Shown: positions 44,202 through 53,043 of the stretch, in pieces
Layout: each line of letters begins with the position of its first letter
Numbering within the stretch: position 1 is the stretch's first letter
Source of the DNA: JALYZC01 sp963725645
Lineage (GTDB): Bacteria > Actinomycetota > Thermoleophilia > Solirubrobacterales > Solirubrobacteraceae
Direction: 5' to 3'
Assembly (NCBI GenBank): GCA_963725645.1
Contig: CAVRZD010000006.1
Coordinates: 1,302,001-1,366,000 of the forward strand
DNA: 64,000 bases
Notes under the pieces: model-generated
The model's input: the letters and a program-made list of their open reading frames with translations, nothing else
Told to the model about the DNA's origin: nothing
Database searches by the model: none
Program-made: the position numbers and the translations under genes

Positions 44202-46390
44202 CGCAGCAGCTCGGCGAGGTGCTCGGCGGCACGGCGCGCGCCGTCGGTCTCGACCGGTCGGTAGTCGACCTCGCGCCCCAGCTCGTCGACGATCGCCTCG
44301 GCGATCGCGTCGGGCGGGCTGTCGTCGTACTCCATCCGCCGACCGGCGCCGTAGCGGTCGAGCCGGTGCGCAACGTGGATGCGCTGCTCGAAGTGGTGCT
44401 TGAGCGGGAAGTACAGGAACGGTCGGCGCCCGGCGGTCAGCTCCATCGCCGTGGTCAGCCCCCCCTGGACGACGGCGAGGTCGCAGGCGGCCAGGTGGCG
44501 ATAGAGGTCGTGGACGTAGGGGAGGACCTCGAGGCCGTCGAGGTAGGGCAGCGAGTCCGGGTCGATGCGCGGGCCGGCGACGACGATCATGCGCAGGTCC
44601 GGGGCGCCGCGCTTCGCCTCCGGGTAGGCGGCGATGACCCGGCGGAGCAGGTCGCCTCCCACGCCCGAGCCGCCCACCGTCACGACGCACACCCGCTCGT
44701 CGGGCGCGTAGCCGAGCTCGGCCCTCAGGGCGTCGCGGTCGCCCAACGACGCGGGGTCGATCCCGGTCACGTATCCGGCGAACGCGAAGTGCTCCTCGGT
44801 CCAGTCGCGGATCAGCGGCAGGTCGGGCCCGAGCGGCTCGGGCACGATGTCGTCGGGATTGCCGACGAAGACTGCGCGGTCGCGCAGGCCGGGATGCGCC
44901 GCGATGTGCTCGACCATCTCGGCGTTGTAGTCGGCGGTCAGGAACCGCTCGCGCTCGTCGGCGTCCTCGACCGGGAGGAAGCCGACGAAGTCGGTCAGCC
45001 ACGCGTAGGGCGTGCGCTTGAGCGACGGGTTCTCGTGCAGGTAGTAGTCGACGTCCCAGCCCTCGTCGGCGATCCACAGGTCGTGGCCGCCCGCTTCCAC
45101 GACGTCGTGGAAGACCATGAAGTTGTTGACCAGGACCTCGTCCATGCGGCGGAAGGTCTGGAAGCAGTGCAGGTCGTGCTCGGCCGACTCGCACTCGAAG
45201 TGGCGCGACTCGCTGGCCAGGTGCCGGCTGGCCGGGTGGATCGCCTCGCCCTCGGCCTCGAGCACGCGCGTGACGGGGTCCTGGGCGAGCCAGTCGATCT
45301 GCAGGTCGGGTTCGAGCGCGCGCAGCTCACGGGCGATCGCGAGGTCGCGGCGCGCGTGGCCGAGCCCGATCGGCGAAGAGATCATGAGCGCGCGCGGCCG
45401 CCCGTCGCCGTTGTGCCGCAGCGCGGGGTCGCGCCGCGTGAGGCCGTCCGTCACCTCGTGCGCGAAGTCGCGCATGGCGACGTTGATCTCCACCGGCCTG
45501 CGCGCCGCCGAATGGGCGGTGTCCGAAAGCGGGTGCAGGCGCCCGCCGGTCTCGCGGGCGACCGCTGCGCCCCAGCTCGGCGGGGTGATCGGGTCGAGCT
45601 CGCCGTGGAGGACCAGCGTCGGGCAGGTGACCGCGCGCGCCATGTCGACGAACGTGTCGCGTCCGGCCCGGAAGACGTCGCCAATCGTGGGCAGGCCCAT
45701 GGCCTCGACGGGCCCGAGCGTGTCGGCGATCCGCTCGCCGTCGGTGTCGAGTGCCCACTCGACGCAGTACTCGATGGCCTGCGTGGAGTGCGGCTCGGCG
45801 CAGACCTGCTCGCACCACCACTGCGCGAAGTCGCCGAGGTCCTCGCGCATGTGGTGCACGTTGTAGCGCTCGGCCCCCTCGTGGCGGTCGCGACGGTCGA
45901 TCACGTTGGCCCGCGTCCACTCCGGCCACTCCTCTCCGTCCGGGAACAGCGCGCCGATGAAGATGGCAGCGTCCACGCGCTCCGCGTGGCTGGAGCACAG
46001 GTAGAGGTTCCACAGCGTCCCGGCGGACGCCGAGACGGTGATCGCCCGCTCGGTGCCGGTCGCGTCGAGGACCGCCACGGCGTCGGCGGCGAACTCGGGA
46101 GGGGCGTAGTGCTCGGGCCCGACCGGCCGGTCGGAGCGGCCGTTGCCGCGGCCGTCGAAGGTGACGACGCGGAAGTGGCGTGCGAGATACGGGATCTGGG
46201 CCTTCCAGAAGCGCGAGTGCACGAGCGACCACGTTGGAAGCAGCAGCAGCGTCGGCTCGCCGTCGCCATAGACCTCGTAGAAGCTGCGCACGCCGTCGCG
46301 CTCGACGTAGCCCTCGGTCTCGGGATAACAGGCACGCAGCGGCTCGCGCGACCGGAGCTCCCGCCTTTCGCGTCCAATCACCGTTGCCAT
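44198..46390 (-). CDS. Alpha/beta hydrolase - glycosyltransferase fusion, copy B
   Basis: 730 residues, co-linear with copy A along its whole length and clearly a tandem duplicate. Hydrolase part: GDGEPTLLLLPTWSLVHSR, nucleophile VSASAGTLW (again SxSxG), acid VLHGELDP, histidine SDTAHSAARRP. Glycosyltransferase part: SPIGLGHARRDLAIARELR, VVTVGGSGVGG, VVQGGLTTAMEL, FPLKHHFEQRIHV. The glycosyltransferase halves are much more alike than the hydrolase halves, suggesting different ester or acyl substrates but a common sugar donor. It diverges from the Crp-type regulator with 74 bases between start codons, in which lies a 13-base perfect palindrome. Confidence 0.85.
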   Translation of the reverse strand: MATVIGRERRELRSREPLRACYPETEGYVERDGVRSFYEVYGDGEPTLLLLPTWSLVHSRFWKAQIPYLARHFRVVTFDGRGNGRSDRPVGPEHYAPPEFAADAVAVLDATGTERAITVSASAGTLWNLYLCSSHAERVDAAIFIGALFPDGEEWPEWTRANVIDRRDRHEGAERYNVHHMREDLGDFAQWWCEQVCAEPHSTQAIEYCVEWALDTDGERIADTLGPVEAMGLPTIGDVFRAGRDTFVDMARAVTCPTLVLHGELDPITPPSWGAAVARETGGRLHPLSDTAHSAARRPVEINVAMRDFAHEVTDGLTRRDPALRHNGDGRPRALMISSPIGLGHARRDLAIARELRALEPDLQIDWLAQDPVTRVLEAEGEAIHPASRHLASESRHFECESAEHDLHCFQTFRRMDEVLVNNFMVFHDVVEAGGHDLWIADEGWDVDYYLHENPSLKRTPYAWLTDFVGFLPVEDADERERFLTADYNAEMVEHIAAHPGLRDRAVFVGNPDDIVPEPLGPDLPLIRDWTEEHFAFAGYVTGIDPASLGDRDALRAELGYAPDERVCVVTVGGSGVGGDLLRRVIAAYPEAKRGAPDLRMIVVAGPRIDPDSLPYLDGLEVLPYVHDLYRHLAACDLAVVQGGLTTAMELTAGRRPFLYFPLKHHFEQRIHVAHRLDRYGAGRRMEYDDSPPDAIAEAIVDELGREVDYRPVETDGARRAAEHLAELLR

Positions 46391-46401
46391 GGCTCGACTC
46401 T

Positions 46402-46414
46402 GTCACGTCGTGAC
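46402..46414. promoter_or_regulatory. Palindromic operator candidate between hydrolase-glycosyltransferase B and crp-type gene
   Basis: GTCACGTCGTGAC is a perfect 13-base inverted repeat, 12 bases before the hydrolase-glycosyltransferase start and 51 before the regulator start. Its arms resemble the TGTGA/TCACA half-sites bound by Crp-family proteins but with a shorter centre. The neighbouring regulator is the natural candidate to bind it. Confidence 0.45.
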
Positions 46415-46464
46415 GGTCGTGAACAGGTCGTTTTCCGCACTCGAGGCGAGGTAGGGTCGAATCC

Positions 46465-47151
46465 ATGGCGTCAGCGGCCGCACCCGGGCCGACTGCGACG
46501 GGCTTCCTTGCCGCGCTCGACGAGCCGGAGCGCTCCGACCTGCTCCGGCGGGGCCGGCGCCGGCGCTATCGGCGTGGTGCCACCCTCTTCCACGAGGGCG
46601 GCGGATCCGACGAGATCGTCGTCGTGCTGTCGGGGCGCGTGAAGGTCTCGACCGTCACCCCCGACGGCAAGGAGGTGGTGCTGGCGTTTCGCGGGCCGGG
46701 CGACCTCCTCGGTGAGCTCTCCGCCATCGACGGGGAGCCGCGGTCGGCCACCGTGGGTGCGCTCGAGCCGGTCGAAGCGGCCGTCGTCGCGGCGCGCGAG
46801 TTCCGGGCCTTCCTCGCCGCGCATCCGCGTATCGCGATCCTGCTGCTCGAGATGCTGACCCGCCGGCTGCGCGATGCCGACCGCAAGCGCGTCGAGTTCG
46901 GCGCGCACGACACGCTGGGGCGCGTCGCCGCGCGCCTCGTGGAGCTCGCCGAGCGCTACGGCGAGCCCGTCGGCGAGGGGGTGAGGATCACGCTCCCACT
47001 GTCCCAGGAGGAGCTGGCCGGATGGACGGGATCCTCGCGCGAGGCCGTGGGGAAGGCGCTGCACGCGCTCCGCGGCCTCGGCTGGGTCCGTACCGAGCGC
47101 CGCCGCATCACGGTCCTGGAGATGGAGCCGTTGCGGCGACGCTCGATGTGA
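46465..47151 (+). CDS. Crp/Fnr family transcriptional regulator
   Basis: 228 residues. A cyclic-nucleotide-binding beta-barrel (about 15-130) contains GDLLGELSAIDGEPRSATV, which matches the cAMP pocket (phosphate-binding GELS-x-RSATV), so it could bind cAMP. A long dimer helix leads to the HTH_Crp (about 160-215: LPLSQEELAGWTGSSREAV, then ALHALRGLGWV). TAGGGT at 46452-46457 is seven bases before ATG 46465, leaderless-like. It is divergent to the hydrolase-glycosyltransferase pair, and a class III cyclase is encoded just beyond that pair, so cAMP control of the cluster is plausible but unproven. Confidence 0.92.
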   Translation: MASAAAPGPTATGFLAALDEPERSDLLRRGRRRRYRRGATLFHEGGGSDEIVVVLSGRVKVSTVTPDGKEVVLAFRGPGDLLGELSAIDGEPRSATVGALEPVEAAVVAAREFRAFLAAHPRIAILLLEMLTRRLRDADRKRVEFGAHDTLGRVAARLVELAERYGEPVGEGVRITLPLSQEELAGWTGSSREAVGKALHALRGLGWVRTERRRITVLEMEPLRRRSM

Positions 47152-47155
47152 CGGC

Positions 47156-47668
47156 TCAGACCCGCTGTTGCACGGCGCCGAATGCGCCGGCGAAGAAGAC
47201 CAGCGGGTCCTTGATGGGCGAGGTACGCAGGTCGTCGACCCGCCCTACGACGATCCAGTGGTCGCCGGTCGGATGCTCGGCGACGATCTCACACTCGAGG
47301 GTGGCGAGGGCGTCCGTGAGCAGCGGTACGCCGCCGCGCGCGGGCTCCCAGTCGAGGCCGGCGAATCGGTCCGCGCCGGCAGGCGTCGCGCGTATCGCGA
47401 ACCGCTCGTGCTGTCGCCCCAGCACGTTGACGCCGAAGCGCCGCGCCCGTCGCATACGGGACCACGTGAGCGAGCTGCGGGACGGGCAGAACGACAGCAG
47501 GGGCGGCTCGAGCGACACGGACGCGAGCGAGTTCACGATCAACCCGGCGGGCTCGCCGTCCGGCGCCGCCGTGACGAGCGCGATCCCGGTCGCGAACCTG
47601 CCGAGTGCGTCGCGGAACGAGCGCGCGTCCGGCGTCTCCGCGGCGGGGGCTGGAGCTGCCAGCGCCAT
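47156..47668 (-). CDS. Flavin reductase (FMN-binding split-barrel) protein
   Basis: 170 residues. The split-barrel flavin reductase pattern is clear: FRDALGRFATGIALVTA at the start, GLIVNSLASVSLEPPLLSFC, FGVNVLG, and EHPTGDHWIVVGRV near the end. Such proteins reduce FMN or FAD with NAD(P)H and hand it to a two-component monooxygenase. The start codon is one base from the stop of the acyl-CoA-dehydrogenase-like gene (TGAGATG), so the two are coupled and the dehydrogenase-like protein is probably the monooxygenase. Confidence 0.9.
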   Translation of the reverse strand: MALAAPAPAAETPDARSFRDALGRFATGIALVTAAPDGEPAGLIVNSLASVSLEPPLLSFCPSRSSLTWSRMRRARRFGVNVLGRQHERFAIRATPAGADRFAGLDWEPARGGVPLLTDALATLECEIVAEHPTGDHWIVVGRVDDLRTSPIKDPLVFFAGAFGAVQQRV

Positions 47669-47669
47669 C

Positions 47670-48887
47670 TCAGTGGAGCGACGTCTCTTCGCCGAGAGCG
47701 ACGTGGCCGAGGTAGTCGTAGGCGCGGTTGGCGCCGAGCGGGTGCATGAAGGAGCCGGCCTTGACGTCGCGGTACGCGCGTGCGAGCGGGCTGCCGTTGA
47801 CATAACCGGCGCCGCCCGAGAGGGCGAGGGCGCGGTCCACGATGCGGGCGGCCGCCTCGTTGACGAACGCCTTGGCGGCCTGTGCCTCGGCGAACAGCGC
47901 GCGGAGCTCGTCGGCGCTGCCGTCGGACGCGGGGTTGGCGGCGCGGTGGTCGTCGATGAGCGCGGCCGCGCGCGACAGGACGCCGCGCGCGGCGGCGAGG
48001 TCGACGGCGTTGTCGGCCACCTGCATGCGCGGACGCGCATCGCCGTTGATGCGCCCGGCGATGCCGCGGCGGGCGACCGCGTCGGCCGACTCGGCGATGC
48101 CGAGCGAGGCCGCGGCGTGGAACAGCCCGGCCACCAGGTTGCGCTCCATGTACGGCAGCGGGTCGCCGGCCCGGAAGCCGCCTCGCACACCGGACTCGGG
48201 CAGCTCGACGCCCTCGAGCGAGACGGAGTTGCTGCCGGACGCGCGCATGCCGAGCGCGTCCCAATCGTCGTGCACCACGACGCCGGGCGCGTCGGTGGGC
48301 ACCATCGCGTATGCGTAGCGCTCCGTGCCCTCGCCGTCGGCATAGGTGACGGCCACGTAGAGATCGGTGGCGGCGGGGGACATCGTGCAGAACATCTTGC
48401 GCCCGTCGATCCGCCAGCCCGGCTCGGTGCGGACGGCGCGCGTACCCGGCTTCGTCAAGTCCTGGCCGGGCTCGCTGATGGCGGCGGCCAGCACGACGCC
48501 GTCGTGCGCGATCTGCTCGAGCGACGAGGCGAAGCCGCGGGCTCGGCGCTCCGCCCCGGCCGCGACCGCGACCTCGCGACGGCGCTCCATGTTGAGCACT
48601 GCGACGAGATGCATGTTCACGCCGATAGCCACGGAGGCGTCGCCGCGCGCCAGGCGGCTCGACGCCACGACGAGGTCGTGCGCGGACGAGACACCGAGCC
48701 CACCGAGCTCGACGGGGACGGGCGCTGCGAAGTAGCCGGCGGCCTTGAGCGCGTCGATCGCCTCGAAGGGGTAACTGCCGTCGCGGTCGTGCTCCGCCGC
48801 GCGGGCGGCGAGCCCCTCGGAGATCTCCTCGGCGATCGCCACGAGGCGGACGCCGGCGTCGGTATGAGCTGTGAGTTCGATCGGCAT
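47670..48887 (-). CDS. Acyl-CoA dehydrogenase-like flavoprotein, likely flavin-dependent monooxygenase
   Basis: 405 residues with the full acyl-CoA dehydrogenase fold: GLGVSSAHDLVVASSRLARG, AISEPGQDLTKPGTRA, a beta domain with GWRIDGRKMFCTMSP and a C-terminal helical domain with LSGGAGYVNGSPLARAYRDVKAG and MHPLGANRAYDYLG. The closing motif is that of the DszC/HpaH-type (group D) monooxygenase branch, which uses reduced flavin from a partner reductase, encoded next to it. Substrate unknown. A strong hairpin stands between it and the upstream OsmC gene on the same strand. Confidence 0.85.
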   Translation of the reverse strand: MPIELTAHTDAGVRLVAIAEEISEGLAARAAEHDRDGSYPFEAIDALKAAGYFAAPVPVELGGLGVSSAHDLVVASSRLARGDASVAIGVNMHLVAVLNMERRREVAVAAGAERRARGFASSLEQIAHDGVVLAAAISEPGQDLTKPGTRAVRTEPGWRIDGRKMFCTMSPAATDLYVAVTYADGEGTERYAYAMVPTDAPGVVVHDDWDALGMRASGSNSVSLEGVELPESGVRGGFRAGDPLPYMERNLVAGLFHAAASLGIAESADAVARRGIAGRINGDARPRMQVADNAVDLAAARGVLSRAAALIDDHRAANPASDGSADELRALFAEAQAAKAFVNEAAARIVDRALALSGGAGYVNGSPLARAYRDVKAGSFMHPLGANRAYDYLGHVALGEETSLH

Positions 48888-48916
48888 GGCGGAATCTCCA
48901 ATCCGCTCGTGATGCA

Positions 48917-48947
48917 CCCGTGGCCGGAGCACGGCTCCGGCCACGGG
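48917..48947 (-). terminator. Perfect 14-bp hairpin between osmC-like and monooxygenase genes
   Basis: CCCGTGGCCGGAGC (48917-48930) and its exact complement (48934-48947) enclose a three-base loop. It lies 15 bases beyond the OsmC stop and 30 bases before the monooxygenase start on the minus strand. There is no T-run, so it could also attenuate or protect the message rather than end it. Confidence 0.6.
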
Positions 48948-48961
48948 GCTGCATGCGAGCC

Positions 48962-49531
48962 TCAGTCGGTCGCCACCTCCACGGCGACGGGCACGCCGTT
49001 GGTGACCATGTCGTAGACGGCCGAGCGCTTCTGGGCCCGCTCCACGACCTCGCGGAGCTTCTCCTCCGGCGCGTTGCCGGTCACGCGGAACGACACGCCG
49101 ATGCGCTCGAACCCGTTGCGGGGGTCGTCGTCCACGCCGAGTGCGCCGCGCACGTCCATGTCGCCCGTGAGGGTCGACTCGACGGACGTGAGCTCGACCT
49201 TGCGCGCCGCGGCCACGTAGACGATCGACGTCGTCAGGCAGGCGGCGAGCGCGTGCAGCAGGTATTCGGCCGGGTTGGCACCGGTGTCGGTGCCGAGCAG
49301 GATCGCCGGCTCGCCCGCGTCGATTTCGAACGCTTCGGTGCGCGTGGTGTCCTCGCCACCCGCGGCGTAGAAGCCCTTGATCGTCGAGCGGTTGTGGGAG
49401 CCGTCGATCCAGTGGTTGTCGGCGCGGAACTGGAACTTCGCCAGCTCCGGCTGCGCCTTGATCAGGTCCAGCGTGGCGAACATCTTCTCGGTGTCCACGC
49501 CGTTGCGGATCGTGTCGGTGGCTACGCTCAC
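48962..49531 (-). CDS. OsmC family protein
   Basis: 189 residues from GTG 49531 with GAGGAGG upstream. OsmC/Ohr proteins reduce organic hydroperoxides with a cysteine pair. Here ALAACLTTSIVYVAAARKV holds the first conserved cysteine, and the second cysteine of true Ohr/OsmC proteins is replaced by the sequence around TGANPAEYLLHAL, which has none; the protein has one cysteine only. It therefore belongs to the OsmC-like branch whose activity is uncertain. It lies upstream of the monooxygenase pair on the same strand. Confidence 0.88.
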   Translation of the reverse strand: MSVATDTIRNGVDTEKMFATLDLIKAQPELAKFQFRADNHWIDGSHNRSTIKGFYAAGGEDTTRTEAFEIDAGEPAILLGTDTGANPAEYLLHALAACLTTSIVYVAAARKVELTSVESTLTGDMDVRGALGVDDDPRNGFERIGVSFRVTGNAPEEKLREVVERAQKRSAVYDMVTNGVPVAVEVATD

Positions 49532-49633
49532 TTCGAGACCTCCTCGGTCGTCCGGTTGCGACTTGCACCGTCGCAGCACGCGCCGCACTCGACCACGGCC
49601 TACGACCCACTGGGAGCGCGTCGTCCTACGCGT

Positions 49634-50257
49634 TCAGGCGTCGCCGACGGCCTCGACGGCCGGGATGACCTCGTCGATCAGGGCGAGGAACGCCGTCGTC
49701 AGCAGCGCGTGGGTCTCCTCGCGCGTCGCCTGACCGGCCAGCCACTGGCGGCAGGCGGCCTGGTTGAGTCCGAGCGCGCTACGCAGCACGACGCGCGCCT
49801 GGGGGGTGTCGGTGAGCGTGTCGGCGTTGGCGCGCAGGATGCGCTCGACCGCCGCCTCGCGCCCGCCCTCGATCAGCGCGCGGATCTCGGGGTCTGCGAT
49901 CGCGTCGCCCTGCGCGGCCGTTGCGAGCCACGCCTCGCGGTTGCGCTCGACGATGTCCAGCCAGGTGTCGGCGTTGCGCGCGACCCGTTCCTCGCGCGGG
50001 AGCTCGGGGTCGCCGCCGGGGACGATCACGCCGGCCTCGGCGATCTCGCCGAGCACCGCGAGGTAGACCTCGCGAACGCCGCCGAAGTAGTGGTGCACGA
50101 GCCCGCGGGTGACGCCGGCCGCCCGGGCGATGTCGGCGATCGAGACGTCGTGGAACGGCCGCGCCGCGAACAGCCCGCGCGCCGCGGCGACGATCTGCGC
50201 CCGCCGCTCCTCGGGGGCGAGGCGCGAGCGGGAGGATGTGCGGGCGGAGGGCGGCAT
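49634..50257 (-). CDS. TetR/AcrR family transcriptional regulator
   Basis: 207 residues. N-terminal helix-turn-helix: RRAQIVAAARGLFAARPF, then VSIADIARAAGVTRGLVHHYFGGV, typical TetR. The C-terminal ligand domain includes NQAACRQWLAGQATREE. Start ATG 50257 has TATCCT seven bases upstream on the minus strand and no ribosome site. A 24-base near-palindrome at 50274-50297 covers its upstream region and the -35 of the divergent secreted-propeller gene, so it likely represses both. Confidence 0.9.
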   Translation of the reverse strand: MPPSARTSSRSRLAPEERRAQIVAAARGLFAARPFHDVSIADIARAAGVTRGLVHHYFGGVREVYLAVLGEIAEAGVIVPGGDPELPREERVARNADTWLDIVERNREAWLATAAQGDAIADPEIRALIEGGREAAVERILRANADTLTDTPQARVVLRSALGLNQAACRQWLAGQATREETHALLTTAFLALIDEVIPAVEAVGDA

Positions 50258-50273
50258 GGCGCCAAGGATAGCC

Positions 50274-50297
50274 CTTATTTGACAAGTCGCCAATAAG
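50274..50297. promoter_or_regulatory. TetR-type operator candidate
   Basis: A 24-base imperfect palindrome with perfect outer arms CTTATT and AATAAG and a GAC/GTC-like core. It lies four bases beyond the TATCCT -10 of the TetR gene and covers the TTGACA -35 of the gene at 50371. Bound repressor would block both promoters. Confidence 0.55.
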
Positions 50298-50308
50298 TTC
50301 TGTACGCT
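50279..50308 (+). promoter_or_regulatory. Sigma-70-type promoter of the secreted propeller gene
   Basis: A perfect -35 TTGACA (50279-50284), an 18-base spacer and -10 TACGCT (50303-50308). Transcription would start near 50315, giving a leader of about 55 bases that ends with the ribosome site AGGAAGGA before ATG 50371. The -35 lies inside the operator candidate. Confidence 0.6.
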
Positions 50309-50370
50309 GCCGACACCGTCGGCCACCCCGCCGTCGGAACGTCCCCAGGTCGTCCAGGAAGGACTCACGC

Positions 50371-51885
50371 ATGACGCATCGCCGCGCTCTCGGAGCCGCC
50401 GCGGTCGCCGGCGCGCTCGCGCTCGCCGGTTGGCTGACGGCCACCGCCGCCGCCGCAACGCCCATCGCGCCCAGCGGGGCGCCGACCTCGCTGCCCACCT
50501 TCCAGGGCGCCCCCGCGACCGCCAACCCGATCCGCGGCATCCCGCGGACGCCCCAGAACCCGTTCATGGCCCCGAATCCCAACAACAACGTGCACAACGA
50601 CGCATGGATGACCGACTCCTACACGCGGCGCGGGCCGCTCGGGCGCAACCCGCTCACGTTCTCGGCCACGCTCGACAATCATGTCTGCATCACGCTGACC
50701 TTCGACTCCCGCGGGCGCCTGGTCGCGACCTGCGTGTCGGCCGCCACAGGGCCGCATCTGTACATGCTCAATCCGAGCACGCTCGACGTGCTCGCCGACT
50801 TCTCGCTGCCGTTCAAGCCGCCGCCGGCCGGCATCCCGGTCACGACGAACACGACCGGCGGGGCGTATTTCTTCCTCGACAACCGCGACCGCGCCGTCAT
50901 GGCGACCACCGACCGCCACATCTGGGTGGTCGAGGAGACCGGCGGATCGGGCACGCCCGGCTTCCGACGAGTGCGCGACTTCAACGTCGGGCCGCTGCTC
51001 GCGCCGGACGAGCGCCTGCCGTCGGCGATCCCGGACTTCGGCGGTCGGCTGTGGTTCGTCGGCCGCCAGAAGGGCACCGTGGGCGCGCTCGACCCACGCA
51101 CGGGTCGCGGCAGGTCGATCCGGCTCAACGAGGAGATCGAGAACTCGTTCGCGACGTCGCCGGAGGGCGTCTACATCGCGACCGACAAGGCGATGTACCG
51201 CTTCCGCCTCGGCTCCAACGGGCGCCCGCAGGTGGTGTGGCGCGTCGTGTACCGCAACGACCACAAGCAGAAGCCCGGGCAGTTCGATGCGGGCACCGGC
51301 ACCACGCCGACGGTCATGCCCGGCGGCTATGTGGCGATCACCGACAACGCGAACCCCCTGAACATCGTCGTCTACCGCACGGCGGCGAAGCTGCGCCGCG
51401 GCCAGAGGCGGGTCGTGTGCCAGGTGCCGATCTTCTCGCGCAACGGCAGCTCGGACGAGAACTCGCTGATCGTCGCGGGCCGCTCGATCGTGGCCGAGAA
51501 CAACTACGGCTACGACCTCGGCAAGACGCAGAACGGCGGCCTCACCACGCCGGGCATGACTCGCGTCGACGTTCGCGCCGACGGCCGCGGCTGCACGCGG
51601 GTCTGGACTAACCGCACCGAACGGGTGCCCAGCGTCGTCTCGAAGCTGTCGCTCGCCACCGGTCTGCTGTACACCTTCACCAAGGACCCGGACCCGGTCA
51701 ACCCGACCGCCGACGCGTGGTTCTGGACCGCGGTGGACTTCCGCACCGGTCGCCTGGTGTGGAAGCGGCTCGCCGGGTCGGGCGCCAACTTCAACAACCA
51801 CTACGCCGGCATCGCGATCGGCCCCAACGGCACCGAGTACGTGGGCGGGATCGGCGGCCTGATGGCCGTGCGGGACGGTGCCTAG
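50371..51885 (+). CDS. Secreted beta-propeller-like protein
   Basis: 504 residues. Signal peptide 1-29 (LGAAAVAGALALAGWLTATAAAA). The mature part consists of repeated four-stranded units with turns such as GPHLYMLNPSTLDVLADF, GGRLWFVGRQKGTVGALDP, EGVYIATDKAMYRFRL and GLLYTFTKDPDP, the pattern of PQQ- or SMP-30-like propellers. HVCITLTFDSRGRLVATCVS carries a cysteine pair. No catalytic residues that I can assign. The gene is controlled by a strong promoter under a TetR-type operator. Its TAG stop is formed partly by the first base of the IS630 element. Confidence 0.75.
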   Translation: MTHRRALGAAAVAGALALAGWLTATAAAATPIAPSGAPTSLPTFQGAPATANPIRGIPRTPQNPFMAPNPNNNVHNDAWMTDSYTRRGPLGRNPLTFSATLDNHVCITLTFDSRGRLVATCVSAATGPHLYMLNPSTLDVLADFSLPFKPPPAGIPVTTNTTGGAYFFLDNRDRAVMATTDRHIWVVEETGGSGTPGFRRVRDFNVGPLLAPDERLPSAIPDFGGRLWFVGRQKGTVGALDPRTGRGRSIRLNEEIENSFATSPEGVYIATDKAMYRFRLGSNGRPQVVWRVVYRNDHKQKPGQFDAGTGTTPTVMPGGYVAITDNANPLNIVVYRTAAKLRRGQRRVVCQVPIFSRNGSSDENSLIVAGRSIVAENNYGYDLGKTQNGGLTTPGMTRVDVRADGRGCTRVWTNRTERVPSVVSKLSLATGLLYTFTKDPDPVNPTADAWFWTAVDFRTGRLVWKRLAGSGANFNNHYAGIAIGPNGTEYVGGIGGLMAVRDGA

Positions 51886-52962
51886 TGACCTGAGTCAGAG
51901 ATTCGTTGGCAGTAGGCGGCGAGGCTGTCGAGGATCTGGTCTGCGGTCTTGTGCCAGACGTAGGGCTTGGGGTCTTCGTTCCAGTTGGTGATCCAGGTGC
52001 GGATCGAGGCGACCAGGTCGCGGACCGAGCGGTGGGCTGAGCGTTTGATCCATTTTGCTGGTCAGCTCGGCGAACCAGCGCTCGACGAGGTTCAGCCAAG
52101 AGCTGTAGGTCGGCGTGAAGTGCAGATTGAAGCGCGGGTGGCGCAGCAGCCAGCGCTGGATCGACGGGGTCTTGTGCGTCGAGGAGTTGTCGAGCACCAC
52201 GTGGACGTCCAGATGCGCCGGCACCGAGCTATCGACCAGGTTGAGGAACCGGCGGAACTCCTCGGCGCGATGGCGCGGCGACATGTCGGCGATCACCTGA
52301 CCGGAGGCGACGTCGAGCGCGGCGTAGAGGTTCGTGGTGCCGTTGCGCACGTAGTCGTGGGTGCGCCGCTCGGGCACCCCGGGCATCAGCGGCAGCACCG
52401 GCGCCGAGCGGTCAAGCGCCTGGATCTGGGACTTCTCATCGACACACAGCACCACCGCGGCATCGGGAGGGTTCAGATACAGCCCGACGATGTCTCTGAC
52501 CTTGTCGATGAACTGCGGATCGGGCGAGAGCTTGAAGGCCTCGGTCTGATGCGGTTTGAGCCCAAACGCCCGCCAGATCCGGCTGATCGCCGACTGGCTC
52601 ATCCCCGTCGCCTGAGCCATCGAGCGCGTCGACCAATGCGTTGCGTCAGGCGGCTGCTCTTCGAGCGTCTTGACGATCACCCGCTCGATCCGATCGTCGC
52701 CGATCGAACGCGGCTTCCCCGGCCGCGGCTCGTCGTGCAACCCATCAAAGCCACGCCGGGCGAAGCGACCCCGCCACTTGCCCACAGTCGACTTCGTGCA
52801 CCCCAAACGGGCCGCGATCTCCTTGCTCGCCACCCCATCAGCCGCCGCCAACACGATCTTGCAGCGCAATGCCAGCGCCTGCGCGCTCTTGGGGCGGCGA
52901 GCCCAGCGCTCGAGCACCTCCCGCTCCTCGTCGCTGAGCACCACCTCGACACGCTGCGCCAT
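51882..52962 (-). CDS. IS630 family transposase, one +1 frame break near 52048-52052
   Basis: N-terminal helix-turn-helix region (SKEIAARLGCTKSTVGKWRGRFA) and a DDE domain with VVLCVDEKSQIQALDR, VVLDNSSTHKT and SWLNLVERWFAEL supplying D, D and E. Up to residue 305 the frame is intact; then an extra base near 52048-52052 (GATCC for GATC on the plus strand) sends the last 55 codons out of frame. Removing it gives the normal IS630 tail (RTWITNWNEDPKPYVWHKTA) and a TAG stop at 51884-51882. Start ATG 52962 with GGGAGG upstream. It could be a sequencing error or a true inactivation. Confidence 0.88.
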
Positions 52963-53043
52963 AACCGCCTCCCATCGTCGTAGATAACGACGATGGATTC
53001 GCCCCCGAACCCAACAAGCCTGCGAACTAACGACTCAGGTCAC
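51885..53043 (-). mobile_element. IS630-family insertion sequence
   Basis: 1,159 bases with 12-base perfect terminal repeats GTGACCTGAGTC at 51885-51896 and its complement at 53032-53043, flanked by the TA dinucleotides expected for this family (51883-51884 and 53044-53045). The target was the centre of a CTAG that served as the overlapping stop codon of the propeller and methyltransferase genes. The G at the tip of each repeat restores TAG for both. Confidence 0.88.
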
